Assembly: GCA_021730635.1 (NCBI GenBank)
Contig: JAJNNC010000007.1
Coordinates: 151,100-215,099, forward strand
Reading direction: 5' to 3'
Length of the DNA: 64,000 bases
From: Catalimonadaceae bacterium JC749
GTDB taxonomy: Bacteria > Bacteroidota > Bacteroidia > Cytophagales > Cyclobacteriaceae
Both the position numbers and the translations under genes were made by a program. Each line of letters opens with the position of its first letter. Within the stretch, counting starts at the first letter, position 1. Shown here piece by piece: positions 1 to 9,387 of the stretch. Under the pieces are notes generated by a model. The model ran no database searches. It was not told where the DNA came from and saw nothing but the letters and a program-made list of their open reading frames with translations.

Positions 1-364
1 CAAAACGAATATTGAGTCTGTCTTTAAGAAATTCTTCATTTTCCTCTGATATACTTTTTTTTAATGGACCAATCAATATTCTTTGCTTTCCCGAAAATTC
101 TGCAATTCTATCTGAGAAAAGCGAAGTGTAAACCATAAGGTTTTCTACTGTACCGCTGTCTTTATAAAATTCATCTCTCACATTTAACAATCGGTTAATC
201 CACTGCAAACTTCCTTTGGAGGCATAAAACGATATAGCTTCTAATAAAGAAGTCTTTCCTGTATTATTCTTACCAGCAATAAGATTAACCCTTGCCAATG
301 ATTCAATCTCTAGGCTTTTTAGGTTTCTATAGTTTTTGATGCTTAATGAAGGCAAAAGTAGCAT
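1..364 (-). CDS. AAA family ATPase, N-terminal part (truncated by window edge)
   Basis: The reading frame opens at an ATG at 364 and runs off the left edge, giving 121 residues. The start MLLLPSLSIKNYRNLKSLEI is typical of SMC/RecF/OLD-like ATPases that begin with a short beta strand and an xxNYRNL motif. It is followed by a clear Walker A, GKNNTGKTS, at residues 31-39. The rest of the ATPase (Walker B, signature) and any C-terminal effector domain lie outside the window, so its role (DNA repair, OLD-type defence nuclease or a toxin partner) cannot be decided. It lies downstream of aspS on the same strand, 67 bases beyond the aspS stop. Confidence 0.75.
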   Translation of the reverse strand, partial: MLLLPSLSIKNYRNLKSLEIESLARVNLIAGKNNTGKTSLLEAISFYASKGSLQWINRLLNVRDEFYKDSGTVENLMVYTSLFSDRIAEFSGKQRILIGPLKKSISEENEEFLKDRLNIRF

Positions 365-431
365 GAACTTTCTAAATATTTTGTTATATGTTACTAACGT
401 ATGCCACTATGCTTTTGTGGTATAATTCAAA

Positions 432-2225
432 TTACTTTTGGAAAGCACGCTGCTGTGATACATCCTGCTTGACCTGAATATGCAACTCATCCAACTGTAC
501 CTGTGAAATGGTAGAAGGCGTATCTATCATCACATCGCGCCCTGCATTATTCTTCGGAAAGGCAATATAATCACGAATAGACTCTGCTCCATCCACCAGG
601 GCACACATACGGTCGAACCCAAAGGCTATACCACCGTGGGGGGGTGCGCCGTATTCGAAAGCATCCAGCAGAAAGCCAAATTGCTTCTGGGCTTCTTCTT
701 CCGTAAAACCCAATATCTGAAACATTTTGTTCTGCAATCCGCGGTTGTAAATCCGGATTGATCCTCCTCCTATTTCCACTCCGTTGATCACCAGGTCATA
801 GGCATTAGCCCGCACAGTGCCCGGGTCGGTATCCAGCCTCTCGATATCTTCCGGCTTAGGCGAAGTGAAAGGATGGTGCATGGCATAAAACCTTTGATCG
901 TCTTCATTCCACTCGAGCAAAGGAAAATCCAGCACCCAAAGGGGCTTGAATACATTTTTATCCCGTAAACCCAGTTCATCTCCCATATGCAGGCGCAATT
1001 CCGCCATCGCTTTGCGGGTATGGTTTTTCTCACCCGACAACACCAGCAGTAAATCCCCAGGGGTGGCGCCCATGGTTTCTGCCCAGGCTTTCAGCTCTGA
1101 TTCACTATAAAATTTATCTACCGACGACTTCAGGCTGCCATCCGTATTATATTTGACATACACCAACCCCTTGGCGCCAATCTGAGGCCGCTTCACAAAC
1201 TCGGTCAGGGCATCCAGTTGTTTCCGGGTATACTCAGCACAACCTTTGGCATTGATCCCGACCACCAGCTCGGCCTGGTCAAATACGTTAAAACCTTTTC
1301 CCTTGGCCACCGCATTGAGCTCTACAAATTTCATCTCGAAACGGGTATCCGGTTTGTCAATGCCGTAGGTACGCATCGCTTCTTCATAGGTCATGCGGGG
1401 AAAATCGCCCATTTCCAGGTTTTTAACAGTCTTGAACAGGTGCTTGGTCAGCCCTTCAAACATGTTCAGGATATCGTCCTGCGTCACAAATGACATTTCA
1501 CAGTCGATCTGTGTAAATTCCGGCTGCCGGTCGGCCCGCAGGTCTTCATCGCGGAAACATTTGACAATCTGGAAATAACGGTCGAAACCGGAGACCATCA
1601 GCAACTGCTTGAATGTTTGGGGTGACTGAGGCAGGGCATAAAATTCTCCGGCATGCATACGAGAAGGCACCACAAAATCCCGCGCTCCTTCAGGCGTGGA
1701 TTTGATGAGCACCGGCGTTTCCACTTCTATGAACTCCTGTCCATCCAGATACTTGCGGGTTTCCTGCATCATCCGGTGGCGCAACTGCAATTTTCTACGC
1801 ACAACGCTACGGCGTAAATCCAGGTAGCGGTATTTCATACGCAGGTCTTCCCCTCCGTCGGTTTCGTCTTCTATGGTGAAAGGCGGTACTTTAGAGGGGT
1901 TTAATACGTGGAGAGCACTTACCTCTATTTCAATATCCCCCGTAGGCATTTTCGGATTTTTAGAATAACGCTCGATAACTTTCCCCTCTGCTTTCAGTAC
2001 GTATTCCCGCCCCACTTCCTGGGCTTTTTGAATCAGTGCGGCTGCCGTTTCTCCTTGCGCATCCACGCCAGCCTTGAAGATCAGTTGGGTAGTACCATAC
2101 CGATCCCGCAGATCTATCCAGATCACACCGCCTTTATCCCTGACACGTTGGACCCAACCGGTTAAAATAACTTCTTGGCCTGCATCTTCCAGGCGTAACT
2201 CACCGCAAGTATGCGTTCTTAGCAT
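432..2225 (-). CDS. aspS: aspartate-tRNA ligase
   Basis: Charges tRNA-Asp with aspartate in the cytoplasm. The 597-residue length fits bacterial-type AspRS. The N-terminal OB-fold anticodon domain (about 1-105, with [11 protein letters not shown]) precedes the class II catalytic core. Motif 2 is the [18 protein letters not shown] block near residue 220. A bacterial GAD insertion domain lies at about 290-420. Motif 3 is GIAFGFDRM near residue 555. The start [11 protein letters not shown] aligns with the usual start of the family. There is no archaeal-type shortening. No glutamine or asparagine amidotransferase gene is visible here, so whether the enzyme is discriminating cannot be told from context. 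Confidence 0.97.
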   Translation of the reverse strand: MLRTHTCGELRLEDAGQEVILTGWVQRVRDKGGVIWIDLRDRYGTTQLIFKAGVDAQGETAAALIQKAQEVGREYVLKAEGKVIERYSKNPKMPTGDIEIEVSALHVLNPSKVPPFTIEDETDGGEDLRMKYRYLDLRRSVVRRKLQLRHRMMQETRKYLDGQEFIEVETPVLIKSTPEGARDFVVPSRMHAGEFYALPQSPQTFKQLLMVSGFDRYFQIVKCFRDEDLRADRQPEFTQIDCEMSFVTQDDILNMFEGLTKHLFKTVKNLEMGDFPRMTYEEAMRTYGIDKPDTRFEMKFVELNAVAKGKGFNVFDQAELVVGINAKGCAEYTRKQLDALTEFVKRPQIGAKGLVYVKYNTDGSLKSSVDKFYSESELKAWAETMGATPGDLLLVLSGEKNHTRKAMAELRLHMGDELGLRDKNVFKPLWVLDFPLLEWNEDDQRFYAMHHPFTSPKPEDIERLDTDPGTVRANAYDLVINGVEIGGGSIRIYNRGLQNKMFQILGFTEEEAQKQFGFLLDAFEYGAPPHGGIAFGFDRMCALVDGAESIRDYIAFPKNNAGRDVMIDTPSTISQVQLDELHIQVKQDVSQQRAFQK

Positions 2226-2332
2226 AAAAAATGAGATTTATTGTTTTGAACAGGAAATTTTGGAGGGTAAAGTTATCGGTTTTTTTGCGGCTTAGAAAGA
2301 GGATTATGCAATTGTTGCATGGTTTTGTGTGG

Positions 2333-2991
2333 ATGCCCGACGACTATGGCAGAATTATTAAAGAAAATCTGGAAGCTGTACTACTCTGTCGTGTATCCAA
2401 AAGTTACTTGACCTACAGCCTAAGGTAATAGAAAGGCTGCCCGATGCGTTACAGATCCTCTTAGCGTGCAAACCTGATTGACCGTATTCAAAAACAATCA
2501 CTCAAGATAATCCTATTGCATGCTACATATAGAATTTCAGACAGCCGATGCTATGCTGAAAACTTACTGCCCGTTGGAATACAAAGCCTTGCTAATGTGA
2601 AGATTGCCGGTAAAGCAAAAGGTGCTTTTCCTGGAGAAAAGTCCAAATGCAGAATACTATCACAACAGAGAATATGTCTTTTCGTTTTGTTCTAATGTAT
2701 ATCCAGGGTTATCATTACTTTACACTGCGAATTCAGAAATTCTGGCAGAAATGATCCTGACGATCTTGGGTAATGTTCAGCAGGAAGCCCCTGGGGAAGG
2801 GGGCAGCAACATTTTGCGGTGTTTACAAGAACTTTCTATCAATAATCGAAGGTTCCTGTACCAGGATACGAAAGAGCAAGCAGGAGGGAAAAAAGGAAAT
2901 TGTTGTTAAGAAGCTGGTTTCAGAAAAAATAAGGCCGCAGCAGATCGCTACATTTACAGAGGCGCCTCTGCACTATGTGAAGCAACTTTAA
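2333..2991 (+). pseudogene. decayed Rpn-family (PD-(D/E)XK) recombination-promoting nuclease
   Basis: No intact gene fills this stretch, but consecutive fragments in changing frames read as one protein family in the right order. MPDDYGRIIKENLEAVLL starts at 2333. A fragment with LLDLQPKVIERLPDALQ and ACKPD follows in a second frame (from about 2386). LHIEFQTADAML follows in a third frame (from 2523). LPVKQKVLFL and later EILAEMILTILGNV and ILRCLQELS continue in that frame (2604-2909). The tail EGKKEIVVKKLVSEKI lies in yet another frame, up to 2991. The LHIEFQT block carries the E-x-Q of the nuclease core. At least three frameshifts and in-frame stops (for example TGA at 2598-2600) interrupt it. 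Family assignment is from remembered motif order, not a search. Confidence 0.68.
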
Positions 2992-3011
2992 AAAGTGTTA
3001 ACTAAAAAGAA

Positions 3012-4265
3012 GTGAAAAAAGCACGCTTATCTTGTCTGTATTGTTGGTTTCTTCTTCTCTCTATTACTCCTCTTTCTGCTCAACGCCTTTCTGAGCAGTC
3101 ACAAGTTAGCCTGCTAACTTATGCTCCCGGCCAAGAATTGTATGCTGCTTTTGGTCATAGCGCGATTCGTATTACCGACCCCACACAACCGCTGGATAAA
3201 GTATACAACTATGGCATGTTTAGCTTCCACGAACCTGGCTTTTACCTGAAATTTGCGGCTGGTCGCCTCAACTACTGGCTGGGCGCTTATGATTTTCAAT
3301 ATCTGGAACAGGAACAAAGACTCCGTGATATGACGGTCAGAGAACAGGTGCTGCATCTAAGTGCGGAGGAAAAGCAGCGTCTTTTTGATTTTCTGAATCA
3401 GAACCTGCAACCAGAGAACCGGTTTTATCTGTACGACTTCTTTTTTGATAACTGCGCCACCCGAATCCGTGATGCTGCCCAAACTACGTTAGGCCCTTCT
3501 CTACAACTGGATACTGTTTTTGTAGTAAAACACCAGACTTTCCGCGAACTGATTCATGCTTATCTGGCCTCTCATCCCTGGGCGGCTGTTGGCATTGATC
3601 TGGCTTTAGGCGCTCCTATCGACCGCGTGATGCTGCCAAAGGAATACCTTTTTTTGCCGGATTACCTGGCTGCTGCCTTCCAACAAGGTAGCCTGGAACG
3701 TGATCAGAAAAAATGGCCGCTGGTTAGTGAGAACAAAATTCTTTTCCAGGGAAAAAGTACCGTAGCTACTACTCCTGCTTATGGACAACCACTGTGGATA
3801 TTTTATGGCTTGGTCATCGTTTTCCTCCTGTGGACCTTCGCTACCCGTCGCCGAAAGATGATTTACTGGCCGGATATTATCCTGCTGAGCATTTATGGCA
3901 TCATGGGTCTTGTGCTCTTTCTGCTCTGGTTTGCTACCAACCACCAGGCTACCCAGGATAACTACAACCTTTTATGGCTGCATCCTTTGCACTTGTTGAG
4001 TGTATATCTGCTTGCTCAAAAACATAAAGGTCTTTTTACCAAGATATATTTCTTAGCCCATGGCTTTTTGTACCTGGGGTTGCTTGCTTTCTGGGAGGTC
4101 ATTCCACAAGCCTTGAATCCAGCTTGTTTGCCACTCATCGTGCTGCTGGGCTTCCGTTATTTTTACCTTTACACTACTATTCATCCTTTTGAAGTAGAAG
4201 CCTTAGCGGGGCCTACAGAAACACAGACTTTCAGCAACGAAAAGGTTCCAGGCTCACCATACTAG
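3012..4265 (+). CDS. DUF4105 / Lnb-type membrane protein (probable lipoprotein N-acyltransferase family)
   Basis: A 417-residue protein with a signal peptide (about 1-23), a periplasmic domain (about 28-250) and roughly five membrane segments at the C-terminal side (about 262-395). The periplasmic domain shows the family's conserved FGHSAIRI (His49), NYGMF and YDFFFDNCATRIRD (Cys148) motifs. His49 and Cys148 are the expected catalytic pair. The DUF4105 domain is the Lnb N-terminal periplasmic domain, and Bacteroides members are reported to N-acylate lipoproteins, a role absent from genomes lacking Lnt. Assignment of that activity here is by family only. The start is GTG, chosen because it puts the charged KK immediately before the hydrophobic signal core. 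The decayed nuclease gene ends just upstream. Confidence 0.82.
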   Translation: MKKARLSCLYCWFLLLSITPLSAQRLSEQSQVSLLTYAPGQELYAAFGHSAIRITDPTQPLDKVYNYGMFSFHEPGFYLKFAAGRLNYWLGAYDFQYLEQEQRLRDMTVREQVLHLSAEEKQRLFDFLNQNLQPENRFYLYDFFFDNCATRIRDAAQTTLGPSLQLDTVFVVKHQTFRELIHAYLASHPWAAVGIDLALGAPIDRVMLPKEYLFLPDYLAAAFQQGSLERDQKKWPLVSENKILFQGKSTVATTPAYGQPLWIFYGLVIVFLLWTFATRRRKMIYWPDIILLSIYGIMGLVLFLLWFATNHQATQDNYNLLWLHPLHLLSVYLLAQKHKGLFTKIYFLAHGFLYLGLLAFWEVIPQALNPACLPLIVLLGFRYFYLYTTIHPFEVEALAGPTETQTFSNEKVPGSPY

Positions 4266-4527
4266 AGATACTCCTCATCCTGCTGCTGGCTCTTTCTTTT
4301 CTATATATGAACCCAACCCAGATAGTACAAATCGTTTTCCTTCACTGTTTGAAATGAAAGGAATTTAGCCACAAAGAAAAATTGGAAGCTATATACAAAT
4401 GATCTTGCAATAAGAGAATTACCTAAGTCACACCGATCCCATTGAGCAAAGCCTAAAAACCACCGATTTGTTGCTGATGCTAGCCAGTCATACTTTTATT
4501 TTAGACACCTTACCATAAGAGGTCTAC

Positions 4528-7158
4528 TTATAATTTTTCTATTTTTCTGGTGATGGATTTTTCTTTGTTGACCATCTGCAGAATATAAACCCCCGGCGCA
4601 ATGCCTTTCAGATCAAGGCTTACCTGCTGCGCCGTCTTTTGTATGGGAAAGACCCTGACAATTTTTCCTTCCGGCGTCGCTAAGCTACACTGATAACTGC
4701 CTGGCATGGCTTCTGCAAACCGTATTGTAATCAGATCCGATCCCGGGTTGGGAAACACCGACACTTCATGCATTTGGTTCGCCCCATCGTCATCTATTCC
4801 CACAATGATGGTGGAACCATCGCAATTGCCGGCAGGCGCTCCTTCCCCGCTGGGTAAGGTGGTAGCCGGCGTGATATACAGCTTATCCAGCAGGGCACTG
4901 CCTGACAGATAGGCCACCTCCAGCTTTTGTGTACGTTCTGTCTCTAGGGCAAAAGCCTCATTCTGCAGGATGATCCAGTCGAATGCGCTACCTGATGAGC
5001 TGATAGGCCACTGCATCCAGTCTCCTTCATTAAGGCGTACCCAGAAAGCGTTGTCTGCGGTACCATTTGCCTTTACCCGGCCAAAGATATGGTAAGCACC
5101 GGTCTGTGTTATCTCAAAATGGTAGGTAACCTTGGCGGAGACGCCTGCCGGCGGACTGTCAGGACTGGAAAGGCCCTCCTGCAAAGAGATATAAGCTCCT
5201 TCAGAAGCTGTAGCATCTTCCCGCTGAACCCAGTGGGTACCTATGGTATCTGCACATTCGGCTTCCAGCCAGACTCCAATTTCCTCGGATGAAGGCCCCT
5301 GTATGGTGATGAAGACCTCATCGGTGGCGCTTGCTCCCTGGTCATCTACAATGGTAAGCATGATCTGGTGCTGGCCTACCGACAGTTCCACTACAGCCTG
5401 TATTCCCTCACCAATCTGTTCTTCTCCTTCACTCCAGGTATAGCTCTCAATGTTGCCATCTGCGTCGGAAGAAGCTGAGCCATCCAAAGTCACTTCCGCC
5501 ACTCCATCTTCACCGGCCTCTATTGCCTGGTCTTCACCGGCATGGGCTACAGGTGGCTCATTGTTCTGTGCCTGTTCTCTGACTACCACGACTAGCAGGT
5601 CGGTGGCTGTTAGACCCTCATTATCTTCTACTTCCAGGGTAATCTCATGTTCTCCTACCGGCAGCTCTACCTCGGCCTGTGCTCCCTCGGCCAGCGTCTC
5701 CTGCCCTTTACTCCAGGTATACCTTACGATATCTCCGTCTGCATCAGAAGAAGCCGTGCCGTCGAGGGTAAGCAGGGCCACACCGTTTTCATCAGCAGTG
5801 AGCGTAGTATCTTTACCGGCATCTGCCACGGGTGGCTGTGACTCCTGCTGTGACTGCACACCCCAGTGAGGAGAAGTTCCCTGCTCTACCAATAGTCGAC
5901 TGTCAGTTCCATCCCGCCGCATGACCCATATGTCTCTTTTGTCGCTATAGAAATCTTCTCCATACTCAAAGACCACAAACTGCCCATCGGGAGAAATGCT
6001 GAAACTGCGTACCCCTTCATTCTCATTGGCGAATTCGGTAATTCTGATGGGTTGGTCTTCTCCGAAATGGTACTCATAGATATTGATGCCTCTATCAATC
6101 AGATTGTCATGTCTGGCTAGCATAAAGCCTGTGCCATCCGGTAACCATCGGATGTCGAAGACGTCCACGTAGTCGTTCAGTGTGACGATCAGTTCTCCCT
6201 CGTCCTGGCTTCCTTCGGTAGTTCTGTATATATCTATCTCCCCTTCGTCCCAATATCTGGCGTTGTCTGTCACAAGTAGCTGGTCTGCCAGTGCCGGAAG
6301 AGGAGCCCAGGCTACGACAAACGGATTACCATACAGGTCCGGATCAAAAACAGGATCATAATGATAATGAAGTGTCGGCGTTACAGGTACCTGCTCTACG
6401 TTGCAGCTGAGGATACCCTCATAGCCAAAAGTTTTGCAGAATCCGATCTGGCTGCCGTCACTACGCCAAAAGGGACCTTCTGCAGCGTAGTTTTCCAGTG
6501 CATTCGTCATACTGATGGAGCCGGCGTCTGCGGTAGTACCAGGCTTGACATCCGCTGCTGCGGCGGCGTCCAGCCACCGGTATGTTCCCTGAATGACGAC
6601 CACATGCTGAAAGACGTCGTCGCCTAAATCCGCCACATCGTCGAAGACCAGTGTTTTGCTGGCTCCGTAGCTGACAAAAACCTGCTGCGGCTCCTGTGCT
6701 CCCCTGATATAGACAGTGAAAGGTCCACTGTTCCCCACCATATAGTTGGTAAGGGAGACGGTGACACTACCCTTGGCATATGAGGCAAGTTCTTCGTAGA
6801 GCGGAGGATTGGTCAGTTTGCGAAATCCTGTACCGTTGGGCCGGATGCTATAGATATCCTGCTGGTAAAGGGAGGTGGACGATTCATGGTCGCTGGTAAA
6901 AGCAATCTCTCTACCATCAGGACTCCAGGCGAGTTTTTGAACAGAAAAGATGTTATCCGGAACGGTCCAGACAACCTGATTATTACTACCATCCGGACTG
7001 ACTATTCGAATCTCAGGACCATTGGAGTAGGCAATGATACCTGCAGTGGTATCCGCTTCTGTATTCTGCTGCTGCCTGGCTGCAAGCGAGGTGTAATCTA
7101 CAAATAAAAATGATATCAGGATGACGACAATAGTGAAAAGTATACGCATAGGATGCAC
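4528..7158 (-). CDS. secreted TolB-like propeller / PKD / type IX sorting-domain protein
   Basis: An 876-residue exported protein. A signal peptide (about 1-27) leads into WD40-like beta-propeller repeats of the TolB type (about 35-445), seen as repeated phrases such as AWSPDGREIAFTSD and SISPDGQFVVFEY. Two PKD-like domains follow (about 450-540 and 543-635), each with the LDGxASSDADGxI core. A carbohydrate-binding-like jelly-roll region (about 645-775) comes next. The final 80 residues (VSVFPNPGSDLITIRF to the end) form a type A sorting domain, which sends cargo through the type IX system to the cell surface. No catalytic domain was recognised, so binding of a glycan or other surface polymer is the best guess. 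It stands alone on its strand. Confidence 0.85.
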   Translation of the reverse strand: MHPMRILFTIVVILISFLFVDYTSLAARQQQNTEADTTAGIIAYSNGPEIRIVSPDGSNNQVVWTVPDNIFSVQKLAWSPDGREIAFTSDHESSTSLYQQDIYSIRPNGTGFRKLTNPPLYEELASYAKGSVTVSLTNYMVGNSGPFTVYIRGAQEPQQVFVSYGASKTLVFDDVADLGDDVFQHVVVIQGTYRWLDAAAAADVKPGTTADAGSISMTNALENYAAEGPFWRSDGSQIGFCKTFGYEGILSCNVEQVPVTPTLHYHYDPVFDPDLYGNPFVVAWAPLPALADQLLVTDNARYWDEGEIDIYRTTEGSQDEGELIVTLNDYVDVFDIRWLPDGTGFMLARHDNLIDRGINIYEYHFGEDQPIRITEFANENEGVRSFSISPDGQFVVFEYGEDFYSDKRDIWVMRRDGTDSRLLVEQGTSPHWGVQSQQESQPPVADAGKDTTLTADENGVALLTLDGTASSDADGDIVRYTWSKGQETLAEGAQAEVELPVGEHEITLEVEDNEGLTATDLLVVVVREQAQNNEPPVAHAGEDQAIEAGEDGVAEVTLDGSASSDADGNIESYTWSEGEEQIGEGIQAVVELSVGQHQIMLTIVDDQGASATDEVFITIQGPSSEEIGVWLEAECADTIGTHWVQREDATASEGAYISLQEGLSSPDSPPAGVSAKVTYHFEITQTGAYHIFGRVKANGTADNAFWVRLNEGDWMQWPISSSGSAFDWIILQNEAFALETERTQKLEVAYLSGSALLDKLYITPATTLPSGEGAPAGNCDGSTIIVGIDDDGANQMHEVSVFPNPGSDLITIRFAEAMPGSYQCSLATPEGKIVRVFPIQKTAQQVSLDLKGIAPGVYILQMVNKEKSITRKIEKL

Positions 7159-7459
7159 TATTAAAAAAAGGCGATTTTTTTAGACAGGAAAGTATTAACC
7201 GATAAAATTGAATGGATATGCAGGAGAATGCATCAGCCAGAAAAGAGCATAGCCAGCCACCAGGGTGGTCCTCTGAAGATAGACTTGGAGTGCCTGGCAG
7301 AACACCGGCTTTTCTTTGGTTGCATAGCTAATCAGACTGCCCATTGTCAGTCATATTACGTATCAGGCTTTCAGAATGGCAGTAATAAACCTATGACCAA
7401 TATAACAATTTCAGTAGATATTACAATTGAAGGTGAAATTTATTAAATAATTTTTATTG
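7159..7459. other. intergenic region, no gene recognised
   Basis: About 300 AT-rich bases between the start of the PKD protein gene and the end of the membrane ferredoxin gene, both on the minus strand. Short open frames exist on both strands (the longest about 72 codons on plus), but none resembles a protein I know or has a convincing start. It presumably holds the promoter and leader of the PKD gene. No clear hairpin terminator for it was seen. Confidence 0.5.
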
Positions 7460-9337
7460 CTATTGATCTACCCGCACGCTGTCGTTTCCTATCAGGATAG
7501 GCTTTCCAAATCGCCCTTTTTCTTCCGCGTTTTCCAGCTTGAGTACGCCTCGCGGACATACAGAGGCACATACCCCGCAGCCCACACAGGAAGCCCTGAC
7601 GATGTTCTGCCCGCGCTGTGCATACCAGCGCACATCTATGCCCATTTCACAATAGGTAGAACAGTTGCCACAGGAAATACACTGCCCTCCATTGGTAGTG
7701 ATGCGGAAACGGGATTTGAAACGCTGTACGATTCCCAGATAAGCCGCCAGAGGGCAGCCAAAACGGCACCAGACCCGGTTGCCCATGAGCGGATAAAAGC
7801 CGGTACCAATCACTCCGGCAAAGCCGGCACCTATGAAAAAGCCATATACTTCCGCTACGGAATAAGTAGGAATTCCTAACAAACTGCCGCTGCCCGTGAA
7901 AAAGGTATAGATCATGCCGATGGTCATCAGCACGGCAAACACCAACACGCCATGCACCAGGTAGCGTTCTACCTGCCAGGCCCGAAGCGATTTATCCGAC
8001 AACTGCCGGTAAGGGTCGCCCAGAGTCTCGGCCAGACCACCACAGCCGCATACCCAGGAGCAGTACCAGCGTTTGCCCAGAAAATAAACCAGTATCGGTA
8101 CGGCAAGGACAATCAGGACGATGCCCCATCCCAACATAAAAATACCCAAGCCACCACTCTCTATCAGTTGGCTCAGACTGCCGGGGAAGAAAAAGTCATA
8201 ATCCAGCGGCCAGATATTTTTGAAGTCATAATAGGGGTAATTTAACCGTACCAGTATTTCAGGAATGAGAAAGGCAAAAGCTGTCTGAAAGAAAATAACT
8301 GAAATCGTCCGGATGATGTGGTAATTACTATGCCTGTAGTTTAAGATCATCCGGATGCCCATCACCAGGATACACAAGGTATATAAAAAGCCATAGAGAA
8401 AAAACTCACCGGCAGGTCCTCCATTCAGCCACTGGCTGATAGGGTCTACCACCAGAATCCAGTTGGTCATGTAATAGGGATAGAAATACAAAATGACATA
8501 AAAGACAATCAGAAAGGTTCCCAGCATCATGCCGAGCCAGCCCCTATGTTTTAAGGAGCTGTGGAAGATATGGTTGTTTTTGATGCCCGGATGGACATAA
8601 AGCCTGGGCAGGAGATACAGTAAAGCGCCCAGAATGGTAACTCCATAGGAAATAATAAAAACCAGCCACTGCCGGTCCTTTACAAAGCCAATAGTAGCTG
8701 CTTTTACCACAGCAGTTTTCACTCCTTTTTGCTCATAACGCCCAATCCCTTTCTGCTGGGTCACATCCCGGTTGATGCTGGCTACCGTACCCGCAAGTTG
8801 GGATCGAAGATTATCAGGATTGTCAAACTGCTTTCCTTCCAGCCAACCGGTGTAATCTTGCAACATTTTCCGTTTGAATCGCCCCACCGTGTCATCCGCG
8901 AAAACAGCGCCCGCTGCTTCCGCAGTGTATGCCAGGTTATTTTCTTCCGCCAGGGTTTGCACCATTTGCTCCATTTCATCTGAGGTAATGCCATATATCC
9001 CCCGTATTTGCTGATTGCTCCGGTCAATGACATCACTGAAATCCCGGATAAAAGAAAAGTTGAAAGCATACACCTTCCCTAACATCTCTTCAGCTTCTTC
9101 CTGCACAATGGTATACATACTTTTCGGCATGAACGATTCTTCAGTATTATCCGAAGTTTCCTGGCCGGCCGCGTTAGGTGCCTGATCGCTTTGATTTTCT
9201 TCCTGCAGTTCCTGCTTTAATACATCGTCGGTGAGCTGATAGCCCGACAGAAAAAAAACGGCTATAAAGAAGCCAAACCCCAGGATAAACAGCAACAGGC
9301 CCACAGACCTGATCAGATGGGTAGTGTGTGTATTCAT
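7460..9337 (-). CDS. polytopic membrane 4Fe-4S protein of the NapH/NosR/CcoG type
   Basis: A 625-residue electron-transfer membrane protein. One membrane segment (about 10-32) is followed by an extracytoplasmic region (about 35-220) of no recognised family, then several more segments (about 223-245, 268-290, 312-332, 395-420, 458-480, 495-515). Two CX3C-type elements, C426/C430 (WYCSWVCGCGG) and C524/C528 (VWCRFGCPL), match those of NapH/NosR. A C-terminal double ferredoxin motif has C553, C556, C559, C563 and C584, C587, C590, C594. Such proteins pass electrons between quinols and periplasmic or cytoplasmic redox partners. The partner here is probably the FAD oxidoreductase encoded 50 bases upstream in the same operon. 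No nos, nap or cco genes are in the window. Confidence 0.82.
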   Translation of the reverse strand: MNTHTTHLIRSVGLLLFILGFGFFIAVFFLSGYQLTDDVLKQELQEENQSDQAPNAAGQETSDNTEESFMPKSMYTIVQEEAEEMLGKVYAFNFSFIRDFSDVIDRSNQQIRGIYGITSDEMEQMVQTLAEENNLAYTAEAAGAVFADDTVGRFKRKMLQDYTGWLEGKQFDNPDNLRSQLAGTVASINRDVTQQKGIGRYEQKGVKTAVVKAATIGFVKDRQWLVFIISYGVTILGALLYLLPRLYVHPGIKNNHIFHSSLKHRGWLGMMLGTFLIVFYVILYFYPYYMTNWILVVDPISQWLNGGPAGEFFLYGFLYTLCILVMGIRMILNYRHSNYHIIRTISVIFFQTAFAFLIPEILVRLNYPYYDFKNIWPLDYDFFFPGSLSQLIESGGLGIFMLGWGIVLIVLAVPILVYFLGKRWYCSWVCGCGGLAETLGDPYRQLSDKSLRAWQVERYLVHGVLVFAVLMTIGMIYTFFTGSGSLLGIPTYSVAEVYGFFIGAGFAGVIGTGFYPLMGNRVWCRFGCPLAAYLGIVQRFKSRFRITTNGGQCISCGNCSTYCEMGIDVRWYAQRGQNIVRASCVGCGVCASVCPRGVLKLENAEEKGRFGKPILIGNDSVRVDQ

Positions 9338-9387
9338 AATACTATATAATGCTTTAAATTATTGTCACTTGTTCCGACACATCAGCC

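Noticed and set aside
4266-4527. Short open frames between the Lnb-like gene and the PKD protein gene, including one ending near 4513
   Set aside because: At most a few tens of codons, without a credible start or recognisable similarity.
5450-5869. A 139-codon plus-strand frame opposite the PKD protein gene
   Set aside because: Low-complexity Ser/Pro/Ala translation that is the mirror of the Asp/Gly/Glu-rich PKD repeats; no start context or family.
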